From Halobacteriales archaeon QH_10_67_22 (GTDB lineage Archaea > Halobacteriota > Halobacteria > Halobacteriales > Haloarculaceae), in NCBI GenBank assembly GCA_003021305.1, contig PXQN01000017.1, forward strand, positions 1 to 39,973: a stretch of DNA of 39,973 nucleotides, read 5' to 3'. Below are positions 39,540 through 39,973 of this stretch, in pieces (the first letter of the stretch is position 1; each line of letters starts with the position of its first letter). The notes beneath the pieces are model-generated. The model was given only the letters and a program-made list of their open reading frames with translations, had not been told where the DNA came from and did not search any database. The position numbers and the translations under genes are program-made.

Positions 39540-39691
39540 GCGTCGGCCACCTCCGACCCAGCGGACGGTTCGTCCGCGCAGTTCGTCTGTCTCTGGCCGC
39601 CACTAACGGCTCTTTCCGTATGCTCTCTCGCTTGCATGACCCTCACCACCCAGGTGACTGTCAATTTATCGTACATTCGATTCGCGTATTA

Positions 39692-39844
39692 ATGTTTCTA
39701 TCGAGAGATCTGATTCGAAAGGCCCGGCGGAGAGCAGCACATCTGGAAGTCGCTAAACGAAAACGCCCCGAGCTTGCTGGTGGCGTCGCCGAAGAAATGG
39801 TTGCCCGTGCGCGATACGAGTGGGCCGACTCTGGATCCGAATAA
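39692..39844 (+). CDS. Small basic hypothetical protein
   Basis: 50 aa, Arg/Lys-rich helix (RDLIRKARRRAAHLEVAKRK) followed by an acidic end (YEWADSGSE). The basic, less GC-rich character differs from the neighbours. AATTTATCG about 27 bases upstream (39662-39669) is a good leaderless promoter for the ATG at 39692. No function proposed; its place beside a tRNA fragment suggests it may belong to an integrated element. Confidence 0.5.
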   Translation: MFLSRDLIRKARRRAAHLEVAKRKRPELAGGVAEEMVARARYEWADSGSE

Positions 39845-39871
39845 CGACACCGAACGAACGATGTTTTGAAG

Positions 39872-39900
39872 TGCCCGCTCAGGGATTCGAACCCCGGGAC
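39872..39900 (-). other. tRNA 3'-end fragment, possible attachment site
   Basis: Read on the minus strand: a T arm CGGGG-TTCGAAT-CCCTG followed by AGCGGGC and discriminator A, the 3' part of a tRNA gene without CCA. The matching 5' acceptor strand (GCCCGCT) and D/anticodon arms are absent; instead a coding frame ends just upstream. Such fragments usually mark the far end of an element integrated into a tRNA gene. Confidence 0.45.
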
Positions 39901-39904
39901 TGGC

Positions 39905-39973
39905 TCAGTCGCGGTACTCTTCGACCTCGACGACTTTTTCCGTCTCTTCGTGCGTGAGGTCGCCGTCGTCGGA
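39905..39973 (-). CDS. C-terminal end of a protein running off the window
   Basis: The last 22 codons (DDGDLTHEETEKVVEVEEYR, ending in D and TGA) are seen; acidic, helical. Too short to name. It ends five bases before the tRNA 3' fragment. Confidence 0.5.
   Translation of the reverse strand, partial: SDDGDLTHEETEKVVEVEEYRD

Noticed and set aside
1-39973. CRISPR arrays, rRNA genes, complete tRNA genes or a replication origin
   Set aside because: No regularly spaced repeats, no rRNA-like sequence, no full cloverleaf and no cdc6/orc gene or origin boxes were seen on reading through; the inverted-repeat families are dispersed, not arrayed.

Overview
The window is chromosomal DNA of a haloarchaeon. 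The evidence is very high GC, an acidic proteome, mostly leaderless genes with TTTAWA-like boxes about 27-30 bases before the start codon, Tat-type lipoproteins, and families typical of Halobacteria (HalX response regulator, DUF7521-like protein, rplX-pfdA-ftsY order, alpha-prime type tRNA-splicing endonuclease). Haloarculaceae is a reasonable guess but is not proven here. The genes are mainly housekeeping and signalling, laced with small non-autonomous mobile repeats.

Layout. 0-1.9 kb: the 3' part of a TnpB with its right-end RNA, a remnant of the gene it interrupted, an ERCC4-fold nuclease and a stub of a winged-helix protein. 1.9-9.2 kb: carotenoid oxygenase, purM, a Tat lipoprotein, two zinc-binding proteins, two tandem protein-L-isoaspartate methyltransferase-like genes and a secreted or anchored small protein. 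9.3-14.6 kb: a PQQ-propeller lipoprotein divergent from a tiny zinc-ribbon gene, a 0.6-kb G-run-rich gene-free stretch, a wHTH/DUF7521-like pair split by a repeat, a UvrD-like helicase and a small membrane protein. 14.7-20.7 kb: riboflavin synthase, a two-gene membrane operon, a Ski2/Brr2-like helicase and an AI-2E-type permease. 20.7-25.1 kb: a repeat-rich zone holding five of the eleven clear small mobile elements, one half copy and an inverted pair of larger repeats, interspersed with a NucS-N-like zinc-ribbon protein, small membrane proteins and endA. 25-28.6 kb: a histidine kinase, HalX response regulator and RecA-like ATPase operon. 28.7-30.6 kb: trpS behind a candidate Trp leader peptide. 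30.6-33.7 kb: small hypotheticals, an FAD-oxidase pseudogene and rplX-pfdA-ftsY. 33.9-38 kb: a small acidic Cys protein, then a ferredoxin-type nitrite/sulfite reductase with a companion FrhB-like gene broken by a frameshift. 38-40 kb: a second PQQ lipoprotein, two small proteins, a tRNA 3'-end fragment and the tail of a gene leaving the window.

Two points stand out. First, upstream of trpS there is a 27-codon leaderless frame with three alternating Trp codons (W-R-W-R-W). They lie in the loop of a perfect 10-bp stem, followed by a GC hairpin plus T6, and then trpS. This is the layout of a transcription attenuator, which would be unusual in an archaeon. Second, three unrelated short inverted-repeat families (107, 107-109 and 80 bp) mostly sit in TNA target duplications, and five of eleven clear copies are inserted exactly in the stop codon of a gene, so the duplication restores the stop. 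Other oddities are a RecA-like gene whose C-terminus has been replaced by read-through into a dispersed repeat, a 20-codon frame overlapping the reductase start, and a bacterial-type domain in a membrane protein.
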